Source of the DNA: an uncultured Lachnotalea sp.
Lineage (GTDB): Bacteria > Bacillota > Clostridia > Lachnospirales > Lachnospiraceae
Length of the DNA: 32,294 nucleotides
Direction: 5' to 3'
Assembly (NCBI GenBank): GCA_947066815.1
Contig: CAMSZT010000036.1
Location: forward strand, 1-32,294
Position numbers and translations under genes: made by a program. Shown in pieces: positions 1 to 8,269 of the stretch. The notes beneath the pieces were generated by a model. The model did not search any database, was not told the origin of the DNA, and saw only the letters and a list, made by a program, of their open reading frames with translations. How positions within the stretch are numbered: position 1 is the first letter of the stretch; every line of letters begins with the position of its first letter.

Positions 1-21
1 AACGATTGAAGGAGGTATTTT

Positions 22-636
22 ATGCCCGGAAAGATCACCCCGAAACAAACGGAAATCCTGGAATTTATAAAAAAAGAAATCTTGAGAAAAGGCTATCCGC
101 CTACGGTACGTGAGATCTGTGAGACCGTCCATTTGAAATCGACGTCCTCCGTCCACTCTCATCTGGAAACCCTGGAAAAGAACGGCTATATCCGCCGCGA
201 CCCCACTAAACCCAGAGCCATTGAGATCGTGGATGACGTTTTTGGCCTCACAAGGAGGGAGATGGTACAGGTCCCGGTCCTCGGCACCATTGCCGCAGGC
301 CTGCCGATCCTCGCCACGGAAAACATCGAAAGCTATTTCCCATTTCCGGCGGAGATGCTGCCCAATGTGGATACTTACATGCTGCATGTAAAGGGAGACA
401 GCATGGTCAACATCGGTATCCTGGATGGAGATCAGGTTCTCTGTGCCGTCTCCTCCACGGCCTCCAACGGAGATATCGTGGTCGCACTGGTAGAAGATTC
501 CGCCACGGTGAAGCGGTTCTTTAAAGAAGAGGGACACTACCGTCTGCAGCCGGAAAATGATTATATGGATCCGATCATTGTGGAGCATGTAAAGATCCTC
601 GGAAAAGTCATCGGGCTCTTCCGCAAGATGATGTGA
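22..636 (+). CDS. lexA: LexA, SOS-response repressor and self-cleaving protease
   Basis: LexA represses DNA-damage genes and inactivates itself by RecA-stimulated cleavage. The 204-residue protein has the usual family length. Residues 1-70 form the winged-helix DNA-binding domain (TPTVREI-like segment PPTVREICE near 26-34 and SSVHSHL near 42-48). The linker carries the Ala92-Gly93 cleavage site in GTIAAGLP. The peptidase domain has the catalytic Ser127 in GDSM and Lys164 in ATVKRFF. The start is fixed by GGAGG seven bases upstream. Its promoter and any SOS box lie beyond the left edge. The gene converges on rsfS. All key residues are present, so it should be functional. Confidence 0.97.
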   Translation: MPGKITPKQTEILEFIKKEILRKGYPPTVREICETVHLKSTSSVHSHLETLEKNGYIRRDPTKPRAIEIVDDVFGLTRREMVQVPVLGTIAAGLPILATENIESYFPFPAEMLPNVDTYMLHVKGDSMVNIGILDGDQVLCAVSSTASNGDIVVALVEDSATVKRFFKEEGHYRLQPENDYMDPIIVEHVKILGKVIGLFRKMM

Positions 637-654
637 CCGCAGCGGCAGACGCAG

Positions 655-687
655 AAAGAGCCGGGGGCTTTATGCCTCCAGCTCTTT
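655..687. terminator. Shared hairpin between convergent lexA and rsfS
   Basis: Arms AAAGAGC (655-661) and GCTCTTT (681-687) pair, and an inner GGGGGC/GCCTCC stem closes a TTTAT loop. The hairpin contains the last codons and stop of rsfS. A- and T-tracts flank the stem on both strands but the T runs are only three long, so bidirectional termination is probable rather than certain. Confidence 0.5.
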
Positions 688-1026
688 GATATCCACGATC
701 CTGCCATCCCGCCAGACCCTCTCCAGATCATAAAAACGGCGGTCTTCCCTGGAAAATACATGGACCACCACGTCCCTGTAATCGAGCAGGATCCAGCGGG
801 CCGACTGATATCCTTCCTTCTGGGTAAAGTGATATCCCTCTTTTTCCATCTCTTCTTCCACATTGTCGGTCATCGCCTGTACCTGATTACTGTTCTCACC
901 GTTTGCGATGATGAAATAATCTGCCAGGCAGGATACTCCCGAGATATCGATGACTGTCACATCCTGGCCTTTTTTGTCTTCCAGGGCCCGGCAGACGATG
1001 GCTGCCATCTCTTTGGATCGGTTCAT
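670..1026 (-). CDS. rsfS: Ribosomal silencing factor RsfS (Iojap/YbeB)
   Basis: RsfS binds ribosomal protein L14 and blocks joining of the 30S and 50S subunits when nutrients are scarce. At 118 residues it has the family length and carries the family signatures: DYFIIANGENSNQVQAM in the middle and WILLDYRDVVVHVF followed by RRFYDLERVW near the C-terminus. The start overlaps the stop of yqeK by four bases (1023-1026), which implies translational coupling. It is the last gene of the obgE-yhbY-nadD-yqeK-rsfS run, the standard Firmicute order. Confidence 0.95.
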   Translation of the reverse strand: MNRSKEMAAIVCRALEDKKGQDVTVIDISGVSCLADYFIIANGENSNQVQAMTDNVEEEMEKEGYHFTQKEGYQSARWILLDYRDVVVHVFSREDRRFYDLERVWRDGRIVDIKELEA

Positions 1027-1610
1027 AAATGCTCCTCCTTTTTCAGTTTTTGGTAATACACGCAGGCCTCCTGCGTCATTTTATCGATGCATTCCGGCAT
1101 CTTTTTCAGATAGGCCAGGGTGTCGCTCATGATCTCGCAGACCGTTCGGTCCAGATCCACGAAGGCGAGCCCCCGGATCTTATCCAGATCCGGCGCCTTG
1201 AACCTTCTCGGCTCAATATAGTCTGCCACATAAATGATCTTTTCCATCAGGGTCATGGCCGGACGTCCGGTGGTGTGATAGCGGATCGCATCCAGGATCT
1301 CCTCATTATCGACATCATATTTCTTCCTGGCCAGATAAGCGCCCAGCTTCGCATGAAGAAGCGAGGGATTTTTCCGCTCCGCCTCAGAGATCGAAAGATG
1401 ATATTTCTGGGATTTTTTCAACAGCGTTTCATTGTCATATTGTTTGGCGCAGTCATGGAGAAGACCGGCCAGTTCCGCATCCTCCGCACTGCATCCGTAC
1501 CGCATAGCCAGACAGGCTGCCGTATAGGCAACCCCCATGGTATGCTCAAAACGTCCCATGCCAAGCTTATGACGAAGCTTTTCCTTGATCACCATATAAT
1601 CCGGTTTCAC
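1023..1610 (-). CDS. yqeK: HD-domain phosphohydrolase YqeK (diadenosine tetraphosphate hydrolase family)
   Basis: YqeK-family HD proteins hydrolyse Ap4A symmetrically. With the start chosen here the protein is 195 residues, the family length. It shows the metal-binding HD pattern: RFEHTMGV, LLHDCAKQ, LLHAKLGAYLA and AIRYHTTG, followed by KIIYVADYIEP. The start is a GTG at 1608-1610, placed seven bases after GGGGAGG. An in-frame ATG further upstream at 1697 would add 29 residues unlike the family, encoded by intergenic DNA that also contains a repeated element, so I reject it. A downstream ATG at 1595 lacks its own ribosome-binding site. The gene lies between nadD and rsfS. Confidence 0.92.
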   Translation of the reverse strand: MKPDYMVIKEKLRHKLGMGRFEHTMGVAYTAACLAMRYGCSAEDAELAGLLHDCAKQYDNETLLKKSQKYHLSISEAERKNPSLLHAKLGAYLARKKYDVDNEEILDAIRYHTTGRPAMTLMEKIIYVADYIEPRRFKAPDLDKIRGLAFVDLDRTVCEIMSDTLAYLKKMPECIDKMTQEACVYYQKLKKEEHL

Positions 1611-1643
1611 TCTCTTTCCTCCCCTTTCCGCAAGATACCGCCG

Positions 1644-1669
1644 ATAGATAATCGCGAAACTCAAATTTG
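1644..1669. repeat. Repeated element, copy 1, upstream of yqeK
   Basis: On the minus strand this reads GAGTTTCGCGATTATCTAT, 33 bases before the yqeK start. Nearly the same string, GAGTTTCGCAATCATCTAT, sits at the same kind of position before the AraC gene (31012-31030). Both are followed after 11-14 bases by GGAAAGG and the Shine-Dalgarno site. It may be a shared regulatory element or a degenerate interspersed repeat; the function is unknown. Confidence 0.5.
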
Positions 1670-1706
1670 CAAAGGAATATGCCGCTTTGCGGCGCAAATC
1701 CGGTGC

Positions 1707-1731
1707 GGGAAACGCTTTGATCAGCGTTCCC
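1707..1731 (-). terminator. Hairpin just after nadD
   Basis: Minus-strand GGGAACGCT pairs with AGCGTTTCCC (one bulged base) around a six-base loop, eight bases after the nadD stop. No T-run follows, so it is more likely an RNA-stability or attenuating hairpin than an efficient terminator; yqeK, rsfS are still expected to be co-transcribed. Confidence 0.35.
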
Positions 1732-1739
1732 CTAAAATA

Positions 1740-2372
1740 TCACCGATATAACCGATGTTCCTCCAGATATCGATACACAGCTTCCGGCACATAATACCGG
1801 ACCGAGCATCCCATGGCAAGCCGTTTTCGTATCTCGCTGGAAGAAACAGCGATCTCCGGCATCTCGATCAGACCGATTCTCCCGCCGAACCGCCCCTCCA
1901 GATAACGGATCTGTTCCCGGATCCTCCCCAGGGGAACTTCCGAACGGTTTCCGACCAGTACGGCAGTCATACGGAAGATCCGTTCCGGCTGATGCCAGGT
2001 GTCCACGGCAAAAAGCGAATCCGCTCCCATGATAAAATAAAACTCCGTATCCGGATATTCCTCATGGAGATCCTCCAGGGTATCGCTCGTATAGGTGGTC
2101 CCGCTGCGGCGAACCTCCAGGTCCGAATAGGCAAATCCGGGATTTCCCTCAATGGCCATCCGCACCATCGCCTCCCGATGCTCCGTCGGCGACACCAGCC
2201 GGTTATCCTTATGGGGCGGCTTCGCCGAGGGCATAAAAAGGATCCTGTCCAGATGGAACTGTTCTCTTGCAGCTTCCGCCAGAAGCAGATGCGCCATGTG
2301 GATCGGGTCAAAGGTCCCGCCCATGATCCCGATCTTTATCTTTGTATCTTCCGATCGTTGATTCCAGTCCAT
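1740..2372 (-). CDS. nadD: Nicotinate-mononucleotide adenylyltransferase NadD
   Basis: NadD transfers AMP from ATP to nicotinate mononucleotide, giving deamido-NAD in NAD biosynthesis. The 210-residue protein has the nucleotidyltransferase signature GGTFDPIHMAH at 18-28, with the HxxH motif, the MGADSL segment at 115-120 and the C-terminal SSSEIR motif at 177-182. It sits between yhbY and yqeK in the conserved cluster. The predicted N-terminus has about ten residues before the first beta strand (KIKIGIMGG), slightly long but acceptable. Confidence 0.96.
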   Translation of the reverse strand: MDWNQRSEDTKIKIGIMGGTFDPIHMAHLLLAEAAREQFHLDRILFMPSAKPPHKDNRLVSPTEHREAMVRMAIEGNPGFAYSDLEVRRSGTTYTSDTLEDLHEEYPDTEFYFIMGADSLFAVDTWHQPERIFRMTAVLVGNRSEVPLGRIREQIRYLEGRFGGRIGLIEMPEIAVSSSEIRKRLAMGCSVRYYVPEAVYRYLEEHRLYR

Positions 2373-2409
2373 ACTCTGCCTGTCCCTCCGGCTTCCGGGA
2401 CCAGCTTCC

Positions 2410-2700
2410 CTATTGGGGAAGCATGATCTTCTTCTTTGTTTTGGATTCCCGGTACAGGACGATCTTTTTCCCGATCACCTGTACCACCTGGGAATGTGTC
2501 CTTCCCGCCAGAGCCTCTCCGATGCTGCGGGCATCATCCATACAGTTTTTTAATACATGGATCTTTACCAGTTCCCTGGCCTCCAGCGCTTCGTTTACTG
2601 CTTCCGTGATCTCCGGCGTCAGGCTGGATTTCCCGATCTGCAGGATCGGATCCATGACCATCGCCAGACTTTTTAAATATGCTCGTTGTCTGCTGTTCAT
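2410..2700 (-). CDS. yhbY: CRM-domain ribosome assembly RNA-binding protein YhbY
   Basis: YhbY is a small CRM-domain protein associated with pre-50S ribosomal particles. This 96-residue protein matches the family throughout: the N-terminal MNSRQRAYLKSLA, the MDPILQIGKSSLTPEI turn that corresponds to the CRM GxxG loop, VNEALEARELVKIHVL and the C-terminal GKKIVLYRES. It lies 15 bases downstream of obgE and 37 bases upstream of nadD, in the usual order. Confidence 0.94.
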   Translation of the reverse strand: MNSRQRAYLKSLAMVMDPILQIGKSSLTPEITEAVNEALEARELVKIHVLKNCMDDARSIGEALAGRTHSQVVQVIGKKIVLYRESKTKKKIMLPQ

Positions 2701-2715
2701 TGCTCCTCCGGTCTT

Positions 2716-4002
2716 TTATTTATAATAGTCAAACTCCAGGCCATAGATCTTCACCGTATCACCCTCTTCGATTCCTGCCTTTTCCAAATCTTCCAGGATC
2801 CCGTTCTTTTTTAAGAAATTCTGGAAAAATTCAAAGCCCTTCTCCGAATCCAGATTGGTGTAGCCAAGCATTTTTTCAATCCTGGGCCCCTCCACGCTGT
2901 AGACGCCGTCCTCCAGTTTCTCTACGGTATAAGGAAGAGGCGCCCCGACAGTCAGCTCGTCCAGATCAAACTCCCGTTCAAAGACCACCGGGGCATCGTC
3001 CATTCCACGGAGGAGCCCGTTCACATGATAGAGCAGCTCTTTTATGCCCTGTCCGCTGACTGCGGAAACCGCAAATACCCGGATCCCATTCTTTTCGAAA
3101 GTCTCCCGGATCCGCCGGATCGGATCCTCTCCGCCTGATACAATGGCATCGATCTTGTTTGCGGCGATCACCTGCGGCCTCGTGAGCAGCGCCGGGTCAT
3201 ACTTCTCCAATTCCTCGTTGATGGCCCGGATGTCCTCCACCGGATCGCGCCCCTCCGTGGATGCCGCATCAACCATATGGATCAGTACCTTCGTCCGTTC
3301 GATGTGTTTTAAAAAGGCATGTCCCAGGCCGATCCCCTCTGAGGCTCCCTCGATCAATCCCGGGATATCCGCCATGACAAACCCCTCCCCCTCGCCCAGA
3401 TCCACGACGCCCAGATGGGGGTTGAGGGTCGTGAAATGATAGTTGGCGATCTTCGGCCTCGCGTTGCTGACCCTGGAAAGAAGAGTTGATTTTCCCACAT
3501 TGGGAAATCCGACAAGACCCACATCGGCGATCACCTTCAGCTCCAGAAGGACCCAGAGTTCCTGCCCGTCCTGGCCCGGCTGTGCGTATTTGGGCACCTG
3601 CATGGTGGCCGTCGCATAGTGCATATTTCCGTTCCCGCCGCGGCCGCCCTTCAGGATGATCTCCCGCACATGTTCCCCTGACATATCGGCAATGACCTTC
3701 CCTGTTTCAAGATCCCGGATCACCGTTCCCTCCGGAACCTTGATCTCCAGATCCTGGCCGTCTTTTCCATGGCAGCGTCTCTTTCCCCCCTCCTGTCCGT
3801 TTGTTGCCGCATACTTTCTCACATGGCGAAAATCTGTCAGAGTATTCAACCCCTTATCCACCACGAAAATGATATCACCGCCCCGGCCCCCGTCGCCGCC
3901 GTCCGGCCCGCCGTTCGGCACATACAGCTCCCTGCGGAAGCTGACATGGCCGTCGCCGCCCCTTCCGGATTTAATAAATATTTTTGCACTGTCTGCAAAC
4001 AT
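2716..4002 (-). CDS. obgE: Obg-family GTPase, 50S assembly factor
   Basis: Obg is an essential GTPase in late 50S assembly, stress response and cell cycle. The chosen protein has 428 residues: glycine-rich Obg fold about 1-158 (MFADSAKIFIKSGRGGDG), G domain with P-loop GFPNVGKST at 165-173, switch II DIPGLIEGA at 212-220, NKID at 282-285 and SAVSGQG after it, and a C-terminal OCT domain from about 360. The start is the ATG at 4000-4002 because family members begin MFxDxAKI and AAAGGA lies ten bases upstream. An upstream in-frame ATG at 4080 would run through the rpmA terminator and is rejected. Confidence 0.97.
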   Translation of the reverse strand: MFADSAKIFIKSGRGGDGHVSFRRELYVPNGGPDGGDGGRGGDIIFVVDKGLNTLTDFRHVRKYAATNGQEGGKRRCHGKDGQDLEIKVPEGTVIRDLETGKVIADMSGEHVREIILKGGRGGNGNMHYATATMQVPKYAQPGQDGQELWVLLELKVIADVGLVGFPNVGKSTLLSRVSNARPKIANYHFTTLNPHLGVVDLGEGEGFVMADIPGLIEGASEGIGLGHAFLKHIERTKVLIHMVDAASTEGRDPVEDIRAINEELEKYDPALLTRPQVIAANKIDAIVSGGEDPIRRIRETFEKNGIRVFAVSAVSGQGIKELLYHVNGLLRGMDDAPVVFEREFDLDELTVGAPLPYTVEKLEDGVYSVEGPRIEKMLGYTNLDSEKGFEFFQNFLKKNGILEDLEKAGIEEGDTVKIYGLEFDYYK

Positions 4003-4040
4003 TCCGCCGTTTTCCTTTCTGCCGCCGCCACGTTTTTGTG

Positions 4041-4069
4041 AAAAAAGCCGACGCATGGAGCGCCGGCTT
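4041..4069 (-). terminator. Intrinsic terminator after rpmA
   Basis: On the minus strand a ten-base-pair stem (4045-4054 with 4060-4069, one G-T wobble) closes a five-base loop and is followed by TTTTTT. It lies 15 bases after the rpmA stop and 38 bases before the obgE start. It should separate the ribosomal-protein genes from obgE, with partial readthrough supplying the downstream genes, as no promoter is evident in the short gap. Confidence 0.8.
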
Positions 4070-4083
4070 CTATGAAACATAGT

Positions 4084-4374
4084 TTATTCGTTTGCTGCCT
4101 TCGGGTATACAGAAACCTGCTTTTTGTCCCTGCCTTTTCTCTCGAAACGCACCACACCGTCTACCAATGCGAACAACGTATCGTCTCCGCCGCGGCCCAC
4201 ATTGACTCCGGGATGGATCTTGGTACCGCGCTGCCTGTACAGAATATTTCCGGCCAGCACGAACTGTCCGTCCGCTCTCTTGGCGCCAAGCCTCTTGGCC
4301 TCGGAATCTCTGCCATTCTTGGTGGAGCCTACTCCCTTTTTATGAGCGAATAACTGAAGGTTCATCTTCAACAT
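4084..4374 (-). CDS. rpmA: Ribosomal protein L27, with cleavable N-terminal extension
   Basis: L27 lies at the peptidyl-transferase centre of the 50S subunit. The 96-residue protein begins [17 protein letters not shown]. In Firmicutes such an N-terminal extension is removed between Phe9 and Ala10 by Prp, exposing the AHKKG tail that reaches the active site. The rest ([40 protein letters not shown]) is canonical. The start is four bases after the prp stop and uses a GAGGAGG inside the last prp codons, so translation is probably coupled to prp. Confidence 0.98.
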   Translation of the reverse strand: MLKMNLQLFAHKKGVGSTKNGRDSEAKRLGAKRADGQFVLAGNILYRQRGTKIHPGVNVGRGGDDTLFALVDGVVRFERKGRDKKQVSVYPKAANE

Positions 4375-4378
4375 TGTC

Positions 4379-4720
4379 TTACACCTCCTCAGTCACGATC
4401 CGAATGAACGGATCCTGGTCTTGGTCTTCCCGACCGCTGCTATCCCGTATACTTTCCAATCCGAGCAAAAGGGTATTTAACAGCAGCTTTGTTTCTTTGC
4501 TGATCGTTCCGGAAAAAGAACAATCCAGAAAGCCATCTTCCACAGAACACTGAAACACGTCCTCCGTGAAGGCCTCGATGGCGTTGACCGTATTCTGCGC
4601 CAGCACCGATACGGCCGCACAGACGATATCCTCACCTTCCCCGGCAAAGCCGGCATGGCCGGATATCCGAAAGCCCCGATGCTCTCCCTCCGGGTCTACA
4701 AATACGTTTACCGTAATCAT
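4379..4720 (-). CDS. prp: Ribosomal-processing cysteine protease Prp (YsxB)
   Basis: Prp removes the N-terminal extension of L27. With the ATG at 4718-4720 the protein has 113 residues, and the catalytic dyad falls at His22 (ISGHAGFA) and Cys34 (DIVCAAVS), the same numbering as in the characterised Staphylococcus enzyme. A TTG at 4739-4741 would give seven more residues and overlap rplU; neither start has a clear Shine-Dalgarno sequence, so the family-typical start MITVNVF was preferred. It lies between rplU and its substrate gene rpmA. Confidence 0.93.
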   Translation of the reverse strand: MITVNVFVDPEGEHRGFRISGHAGFAGEGEDIVCAAVSVLAQNTVNAIEAFTEDVFQCSVEDGFLDCSFSGTISKETKLLLNTLLLGLESIRDSSGREDQDQDPFIRIVTEEV

Positions 4721-4737
4721 CGTTTTTACAAAAACGG

Positions 4738-5046
4738 TCAAGCGTTGATCTTTTCAATCTTAACCTGGGTATAAGTCTGTCTATGGCCGTTCTTCTTGTG
4801 ATAGCCGGTCTTTCTCTTATACTTGTAAACGATAACCTTTTTGCCTCTGCCTTCCTCCATAACGGTGGCAGAAACGCTCGCACCTGCCACGGTAGGGCAT
4901 CCCACGGTCAGCTCATTGCCGCCCACGGCCAGAACCTGGTCAAAGGTATACGTCTCGCCGGCCGCTGCGCCGAGCTTTTCCACCCGGATGACGTCGCCTT
5001 CGGCAACCTTATACTGCTTACCGCCTGTTGCAATAATCGCGTACAT
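4738..5046 (-). CDS. rplU: Ribosomal protein L21
   Basis: L21 binds 23S rRNA in the 50S subunit. The 102-residue protein begins [18 protein letters not shown] and ends with the family signature [21 protein letters not shown]. The ATG at 5044-5046 follows AGGAGGTG by six bases. A longer frame open to 5232 is rejected because it would cross the promoter and leader. It heads the rplU-prp-rpmA transcript. Confidence 0.98.
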   Translation of the reverse strand: MYAIIATGGKQYKVAEGDVIRVEKLGAAAGETYTFDQVLAVGGNELTVGCPTVAGASVSATVMEEGRGKKVIVYKYKRKTGYHKKNGHRQTYTQVKIEKINA

Positions 5047-5130
5047 ATGGCACCTCCTATTTATCATTACTCGCCAGCTGCGGTGCCCGTCCCAAAAGAC
5101 CGGTCTTTTCAACCTCGCTGTGCGGCATAC
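5047..5130 (-). promoter_or_regulatory. Putative L21 leader (autoregulatory 5' UTR of rplU)
   Basis: The leader of about 84 bases between the predicted transcription start and rplU contains the perfect 16-base palindrome AAAAGACCGGTCTTTT (5095-5110) and further GC-rich pairing. Firmicutes carry a known structured L21 leader at this position, so the assignment rests on position plus visible structure, not on a covariance-model match. Confidence 0.45.
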
Positions 5131-5136
5131 TTTATA

Positions 5137-5165
5137 AATATAACAGGAAACCTTCTGATTGTCAA
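5137..5165 (-). promoter_or_regulatory. Sigma-A promoter of rplU-prp-rpmA
   Basis: Minus strand: -35 TTGACA (5160-5165), 17-base spacer, -10 TATATT (5137-5142). The near-consensus boxes and exact spacing fit a strong ribosomal-protein promoter. Confidence 0.85.
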
Positions 5166-5266
5166 ATGTTTTTTCCGATTTTCCATATGACTTTCTATGA
5201 TCTTTCATATGATCTTCGTTGATCTTCCGCATGGTCCCGTTTTTTGTTCCTGCGGGGTACGGAAGT

Positions 5267-6409
5267 TCAGGGCTTCATCTGCATTCCGGCCCGGAGCAGG
5301 AGGAACAGACGCCTCGCGGCGCTCCTGTAGAGCCCTTCGGCATCCGCGAGCGCTTCCTCCAGGGACATGGGCCGGCAGACGGTGGAGATCACGCTTTCGA
5401 TTCCGTACCGGTACAGGGACTCCGCCCCCTCCCCCATGCCGCCCACGATGGCCACGGCCGGGATCCCGGCTTTTTTGCAACGCATGCCGACGCCATAGGG
5501 AACCTTTCCAAAGGCGGACTGCCAGTCCATGTTCCCCTCCCCGGTCACCACCAGGGAAGCGTCCTTTAACAGCCCGTCAAAACCGATCAGGTCCAGGACC
5601 GTGTCGACACCGGATCTCATCCTGGCCGGCAGAAATGCCATCAATGCTCCCCCAAGCCCACCGGCAGCCCCGGCGCCCGGAGTTTCCGAGACATCCTTTC
5701 CGGTCTTTTCCTTCATGACCCGGCAGAATTTTTCCATGCCGGCCTCCAGCCTGTCCTGCATGGCCTTGTCGGCCCCCTTCTGCCCGCCGAAGGTATACGT
5801 GGCCCCCTCCGGTCCGAGAAGGGGATTCTTCACGTCGCACATGACCGTGAATTCCGTCTCTTTTACCGCCGGATGCAGCCCGGAAAGATCAATGTCTGCA
5901 GTCCGCTCCAGATCCTGCCCGCGGCCGGGGAGCTCCTTTCCGTCCCTGTCCAGGAACCGGATCCCGAGAGCCGCCATGGCCCCCATGCCGCCGTCGTTGG
6001 TGGCGCTTCCCCCGATGGCCACCGAGATCCGCCTGCAGCCCCGCTCCAGTGCGTCCAGGATCAGCTCCCCGGTGCCATAGGTGGTGGTCAGCAGAGGATC
6101 CCGTTTTTCCGGCGGCACCAGGGGCAGGCCGGAGGCCGCCGCCATCTCGATCACGGCCTCCCCGTTTTTTAAGATCCCATAGAATGCCTGTACCGGTTCA
6201 AAAAGGGGGCCCTTTACCTTCCGGGAAAAGCGCGTCCCTCCGGCCGCGTCCAGAACAGCCTCCAGGGTGCCCTCCCCTCCGTCGGCCAGGAGCAGTCCCC
6301 TGCACTCACAGCCGGGAAAGACCTCACCGGCTGCCTCGGAGAGGAGCCGGTTGATCTCCTCCGACGAGAGCGTTCCTTTGAATGAATCCGATGCAAACAG
6401 AAATTTCAT
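5267..6409 (-). CDS. Glycerate 2-kinase (GarK/GlxK family)
   Basis: This family phosphorylates D-glycerate, feeding it into glycolysis as 2-phosphoglycerate. The 380-residue protein has the full set of family motifs: DSFKG at 8-12, LADGGEGT at 41-48, [10 protein letters not shown] at 132-141, [14 protein letters not shown] at 191-204, GQKGA at 209-213, [11 protein letters not shown] at 244-254 and VVTGEGNMD at 287-295. ATG at 6407-6409 follows GGGGG. It stands alone between the WG-repeat gene and rplU with no sugar-acid transporter or dehydrogenase next to it, so the substrate source is not shown by context. A GTTTCCG/CGGAAAC hairpin at 6439-6461 lies in its 145-base upstream gap. Confidence 0.92.
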   Translation of the reverse strand: MKFLFASDSFKGTLSSEEINRLLSEAAGEVFPGCECRGLLLADGGEGTLEAVLDAAGGTRFSRKVKGPLFEPVQAFYGILKNGEAVIEMAAASGLPLVPPEKRDPLLTTTYGTGELILDALERGCRRISVAIGGSATNDGGMGAMAALGIRFLDRDGKELPGRGQDLERTADIDLSGLHPAVKETEFTVMCDVKNPLLGPEGATYTFGGQKGADKAMQDRLEAGMEKFCRVMKEKTGKDVSETPGAGAAGGLGGALMAFLPARMRSGVDTVLDLIGFDGLLKDASLVVTGEGNMDWQSAFGKVPYGVGMRCKKAGIPAVAIVGGMGEGAESLYRYGIESVISTVCRPMSLEEALADAEGLYRSAARRLFLLLRAGMQMKP

Positions 6410-6554
6410 AGATACCCCCTATTCTTTCGCTCCGCCCCGTTTCCGGAAGGACAGCGGAAACATTCACTGCGGCCGATATCCGCAGAAGCATCTGTCCCTG
6501 ATTTTTTCATAATCTTACCGGTGTTCTGGAATTTCGCCGCCGCGCCTCCCCCAC

Positions 6555-8249
6555 TCATCCACCAACCTGGATCACGCCCCACTTTCCCTCCTTCTTCACC
6601 CAGCACTTTCCGTCATAGACCGGGCGGATCTCTTCAAAATAGCCTTTTCGGATCACTTCTTCACCCCGGGTGTTCCGAAGTTCCCATTCTCCGCCATGGC
6701 AAAGGGCCACGTAGTCGCCGGAGGCGCCGTAGCAGTACTCTCTCATCTCCGTGACGCCGCTCACGCCGCTCTCTGCGTCTCCCCCGGCGTTAAGGACCGC
6801 AAACTCTTTCCAGGAAGCATCATATTCTAAAGGGATCACGACCTGGCCCTCCCCGTCGACATAGCCCCACTTGCCGCCTTGGCAGACAGCCAGGAGGCCG
6901 TCGGAATAAGAGCCGCATTCGTCGTAAATGAAATCCGTCTTTAAACTTCCGCCGGAATAAACCGCGTATTTTCCGGTGGGGTTCACGTACCAGTCCTCAA
7001 GGCCCTCCGGGATCTTCCCGGATTCTCCGTCCCTCTGGAAGACCGGGATCGGGACCTCCGGCTCCGGAAGCTGCATGTCGTCAAAGCGGTAAAACTGCCT
7101 GAGGCCGTCATTCCAGAAATAGACTCCCCCGAACAGATCATAGATGGCCCCGTAGCTGAAGGGATACGCAAGTCCCTGATCCGTCAGATAGAGCTCCGTC
7201 TCCTCCGTCCCGGTATCCCACGCATGCTGGGGCTCCGCACAGGCCACGTAATATCTGGACAGGAAGGTGCCCACGGACAAGAACGTAAGCCCCTCGAAGA
7301 GATTGCCGTCAAAGTCGATCAGCCCGTAGGAATCCCCGTTTTTGATCACCGCGTACCCATAATTTTCCTCCATCTGTTTGTAGAGCAGATTGACCGGGAT
7401 CTTTAAGGTATCGTTGCTGTTCAGGTAATAGATATTGTCCGCCTCGATGGCAGGCTCCACCACCCAGGTGCAGGGAGGCTCGTAGGGATCCTCCTCCGAA
7501 GGCCGGCTTTCCTCTGCAGCCGCCTCGTCTCCCAAAGGCCGGCTTTCTTCCGGAGGCATCAGCTCCGACAGCCTTTCCGACACCTGGTCAAGCTCCTCGG
7601 AGCCTCCGTACTCGTTTCCTTTTTCCACATACTTTTCCGCTTCCGGATAATCTTTCTCGGCAATATAATGCTCGGCCGCCTCCAGGCACACGTCCTTCCC
7701 CCGCTCGGCGATCTCGGCCGCCTTTGTCTCCACATATCCGGCATCCAGCACCTCTATGGCATCCCAGTAGCTCTCAAGAGCCGCATAGGCCCGGGACGCC
7801 CCGATGTAGGCATCCACCTTCTGCGGGTCGATCTCAATGGTCTTCGTGAAGGCCACGACAGCCTGCTCGTAATCCATCTCCTCCAGGTAACGGTTCCCCA
7901 GCTTTAACTGCTCCGCCGCCTCCCCCTTTTTCCCTTTTCCAAAAAACAGGAACCAGACCGCCGCTCCGATCGCCAGGACGGCAAGAAGCCCCAAAAGAAG
8001 GAGCAGTCCGTATTTTTTCTTTGATCTACGTTCCTCCGGCGCACCCGCCGGTTCCTCCGCCATCGGTATTCGTCCAGGCCCGGCGTCTGCAGGCCTTCCG
8101 CCGGCCGCGGACATCCTGCTCTCCGTCGGCCCTCTGTTTTCCTCCGGTGCTCTTACGCCGGCCGGGGCCCCCCGCTTTACCGGCGCCCCGCAGTGTTCGC
8201 AGAAGCGCGCTCCGTCCTTGATCTGTTTTCCGCAGTTGGTACAGTACAT
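6555..8249 (-). CDS. Membrane protein with zinc ribbon, TPR repeats and WG repeats
   Basis: The 564-residue protein has, in order, an N-terminal zinc ribbon with Cys3, Cys6, Cys17 and Cys20; a Pro/Gly/Glu-rich linker to about 72; a positively charged stretch and one membrane helix at about 81-104; TPR-like helices at 112-225 (LGNRYLEEMDYEQAVVAFTK); an acidic linker with two ESRP repeats; and a C-terminal region with WG-type repeats such as GGKWGYVDGEGQVVIPLEYD and EGKWGVIQVGG. ATG 8247-8249 was chosen because AAAGGAG precedes it by seven bases and such proteins start MYCTNCGK; an ATG at 8273 overlapping the kinase stop as ATGA is the alternative. Function unknown; it follows the kinase gene and probably works with it, perhaps as substrate or sensor partner (inference). 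Confidence 0.85.
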   Translation of the reverse strand: MYCTNCGKQIKDGARFCEHCGAPVKRGAPAGVRAPEENRGPTESRMSAAGGRPADAGPGRIPMAEEPAGAPEERRSKKKYGLLLLLGLLAVLAIGAAVWFLFFGKGKKGEAAEQLKLGNRYLEEMDYEQAVVAFTKTIEIDPQKVDAYIGASRAYAALESYWDAIEVLDAGYVETKAAEIAERGKDVCLEAAEHYIAEKDYPEAEKYVEKGNEYGGSEELDQVSERLSELMPPEESRPLGDEAAAEESRPSEEDPYEPPCTWVVEPAIEADNIYYLNSNDTLKIPVNLLYKQMEENYGYAVIKNGDSYGLIDFDGNLFEGLTFLSVGTFLSRYYVACAEPQHAWDTGTEETELYLTDQGLAYPFSYGAIYDLFGGVYFWNDGLRQFYRFDDMQLPEPEVPIPVFQRDGESGKIPEGLEDWYVNPTGKYAVYSGGSLKTDFIYDECGSYSDGLLAVCQGGKWGYVDGEGQVVIPLEYDASWKEFAVLNAGGDAESGVSGVTEMREYCYGASGDYVALCHGGEWELRNTRGEEVIRKGYFEEIRPVYDGKCWVKKEGKWGVIQVGG

Positions 8250-8269
8250 ACACCCTCTCCTTTTCTCAT

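Noticed and set aside
4003-4080. N-terminal extension of obgE
   Set aside because: The extra codons are made of the rpmA terminator hairpin, and Obg proteins begin at the MFADSAKI start.
5185-5235. Degenerate repeats of ATGATCTTTCAT-type upstream of rplU
   Set aside because: Irregular, low-complexity and outside the promoter; probably the decayed gap between the glycerate kinase stop and the rplU promoter.
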